From an uncultured Clostridia bacterium (GTDB lineage: Bacteria; Bacillota; Clostridia; Oscillospirales; CAG-272), in assembly GCA_946040935.1 (NCBI GenBank), contig CAMGCN010000089.1, positions 1 through 5,454 of the forward strand: a DNA stretch of 5,454 bases, given 5' to 3'. Shown in pieces: positions 4,906-5,454 of the stretch. A model generated the notes under the pieces. The model had not been told where the DNA came from. It made no database searches and saw only the letters and a list, made by a program, of their open reading frames with translations. The first letter of the stretch is position 1, and the number at the start of each line of letters is the position of its first letter. Both the position numbers and the translations under genes were made by a program.

Positions 4906-4946
4906 TTAAAAACACCTCTGATTTCCGATATGGAAAACAGAGGTGT
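4906..4946 (-). terminator. Intrinsic terminator of the FAD/Rieske oxidoreductase gene
   Basis: On the minus strand ACACCTCTG (4938-4946) pairs with CAGAGGTGT (4912-4920). A further 5-bp TTTCC/GGAAA stem lies inside after one mismatch, with a 5-nt loop. A T-run (TTTTTAAT) follows. It lies about 30 nt past the stop codon and isolates this gene from the operon promoter downstream. Confidence 0.88.
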
Positions 4947-4975
4947 ATGATGTGCTATGCGAGATAAAAGCCTGA

Positions 4976-5410
4976 TTATCCGCTGCTTTTTGTATTGTTA
5001 TCAATATGCAAATCTTTCGTCGCAGGGTTGTCGATAATTTTTCCCTTTTCGGTAAAGCGCGAGCCGTGACAGGGACAGTCCCAGGTGTGTTCTGCGGAAT
5101 TATATTTAAGAGCACAGCCGAGGTGAGTGCATCGGGTTTTTGAAAAAGTCAGAAGGTTTTTTCCTGACTCGAATATATTTGTCGCAAGTTTTCGGTGAAA
5201 AATACTCCTTGAAGGAGAAAAGACTTTTGCGTATTTGTTATCTTTTCCCATAATAATATCGCGTAATATCATGGCGGAAAGCATGGAGGAGGTCATACCC
5301 CATTTGTTAAATCCCGTCGCCACATACAGATTATCTGTAAAAGCGGAATATTTTCCGATGTACGGTATGCCGTCGAGAGTCATGCAGTCCTGGGTGGCAA
5401 AGCTGTATTT
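4976..5410 (-). CDS. FAD-dependent oxidoreductase with C-terminal Rieske domain, C-terminal part only
   Basis: The 144 native residues are the end of a protein whose N-terminus lies beyond the contig. Residues about 1-57 match the end of a DadA/glycine-oxidase type FAD domain: ATQDCMTLDGIPYIGKY, then YVATGFNKWGMTSS, then a helix ending DIIMGKDN. Residues about 75-140 form a Rieske [2Fe-2S] domain: ligands Cys94 and His96 in CTHLGC and Cys112 and His115 in CPCHGS, 15 residues apart, with Cys99 and Cys114 placed to form the disulfide seen in bc-type Rieske proteins. This fusion is known in Firmicutes and other bacteria, usually about 500 residues, so roughly 350 are missing. The substrate is unknown. 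Any residues written MYKRQ before Lys1 come from adapter and are not real. The stop codon and terminator show that the C-terminus is intact. Confidence 0.92.
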   Translation of the reverse strand, partial: KYSFATQDCMTLDGIPYIGKYSAFTDNLYVATGFNKWGMTSSMLSAMILRDIIMGKDNKYAKVFSPSRSIFHRKLATNIFESGKNLLTFSKTRCTHLGCALKYNSAEHTWDCPCHGSRFTEKGKIIDNPATKDLHIDNNTKSSG

Positions 5411-5454
5411 CTGTCTCTTATACACATCTCCGAGCCCACGAGACGCTACGCTAT
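5411..5454 (-). other. Sequencing adapter (Nextera read-2 side with index), not genomic
   Basis: Bases 5411-5429 are the 19-bp Tn5 mosaic end, and 5430-5444 are the Nextera read-2 adapter tail. Bases 5445-5452 (GCTACGCT) look like an i7 index, which I recall as N709, and the final AT begins the P7 flow-cell sequence. Native DNA ends at 5410. On the minus strand the adapter opens a frame giving a false MYKRQ start to the truncated oxidoreductase. Confidence 0.97.

Noticed and set aside
1..5454. Inverted 19-bp Tn5 mosaic ends at both ends, resembling a transposon bounded by terminal repeats
   Set aside because: Both are followed outward by Nextera adapter tails, and the right one also by an index and the start of P7. 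There is no transposase. They are library artefacts.

Overview
The window looks like a complete short-read contig, because both ends carry library adapter rather than genome: Tn5/Nextera mosaic-end sequence at 1-25 and again at 5411-5454. Native DNA is about 26-5410. Gene content and style suggest a gut-type anaerobic Clostridia/Firmicutes genome, possibly Oscillospiraceae/Ruminococcaceae-like: strong AAGGAG ribosome sites, near-consensus sigma-A promoters, AT-rich spacers, a tRNA with encoded CCA, a FAD oxidoreductase with a C-terminal Rieske domain, and repeat-rich intergenic DNA. The taxonomic placement is inference.

Layout: 81-902 (+) is an AraC-family regulator with a cupin-like sensor domain. 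1006-1401 (-) is a small AT-rich RDD-family membrane protein with its own promoter. 1436-2075 has no convincing gene. It holds an array of short hairpins joined by 6-nt spacers, whose polarity flips midway, followed by two copies of a composite element made of 7-nt repeats next to strong terminator hairpins. 2107-2183 (-) is tRNA-Val(CAC), whose terminator starts at its own CCA end. 2222-4793 (-) is a tightly packed three-gene operon (metallophosphoesterase, TrmO, esterase) with gaps of 4 and 3 nt, driven by one consensus promoter at 4835-4863. 4976-5410 (-) is the C-terminal part of the FAD/Rieske oxidoreductase, with its own terminator at 4906-4946.

The operon joins a cytoplasmic calcineurin-like phosphoesterase, a tRNA-t6A37 methyltransferase and a serine esterase. 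The only shared theme I can see is transcriptional. The tRNA-Val gene lies just beyond and can be read from the operon or from its own promoter, whose -35 overlaps the esterase stop codon. The AraC protein has no evident target here; its targets may lie outside the contig.

The least explained DNA is 1436-2110. The hairpin array keeps stems paired while stem sequence varies and spacers stay close to CATCAT/CATCGT. The two heptad elements share one arrangement although their terminator stems differ. These repeat families are the best candidates for something undescribed; their function cannot be decided from this sequence alone.
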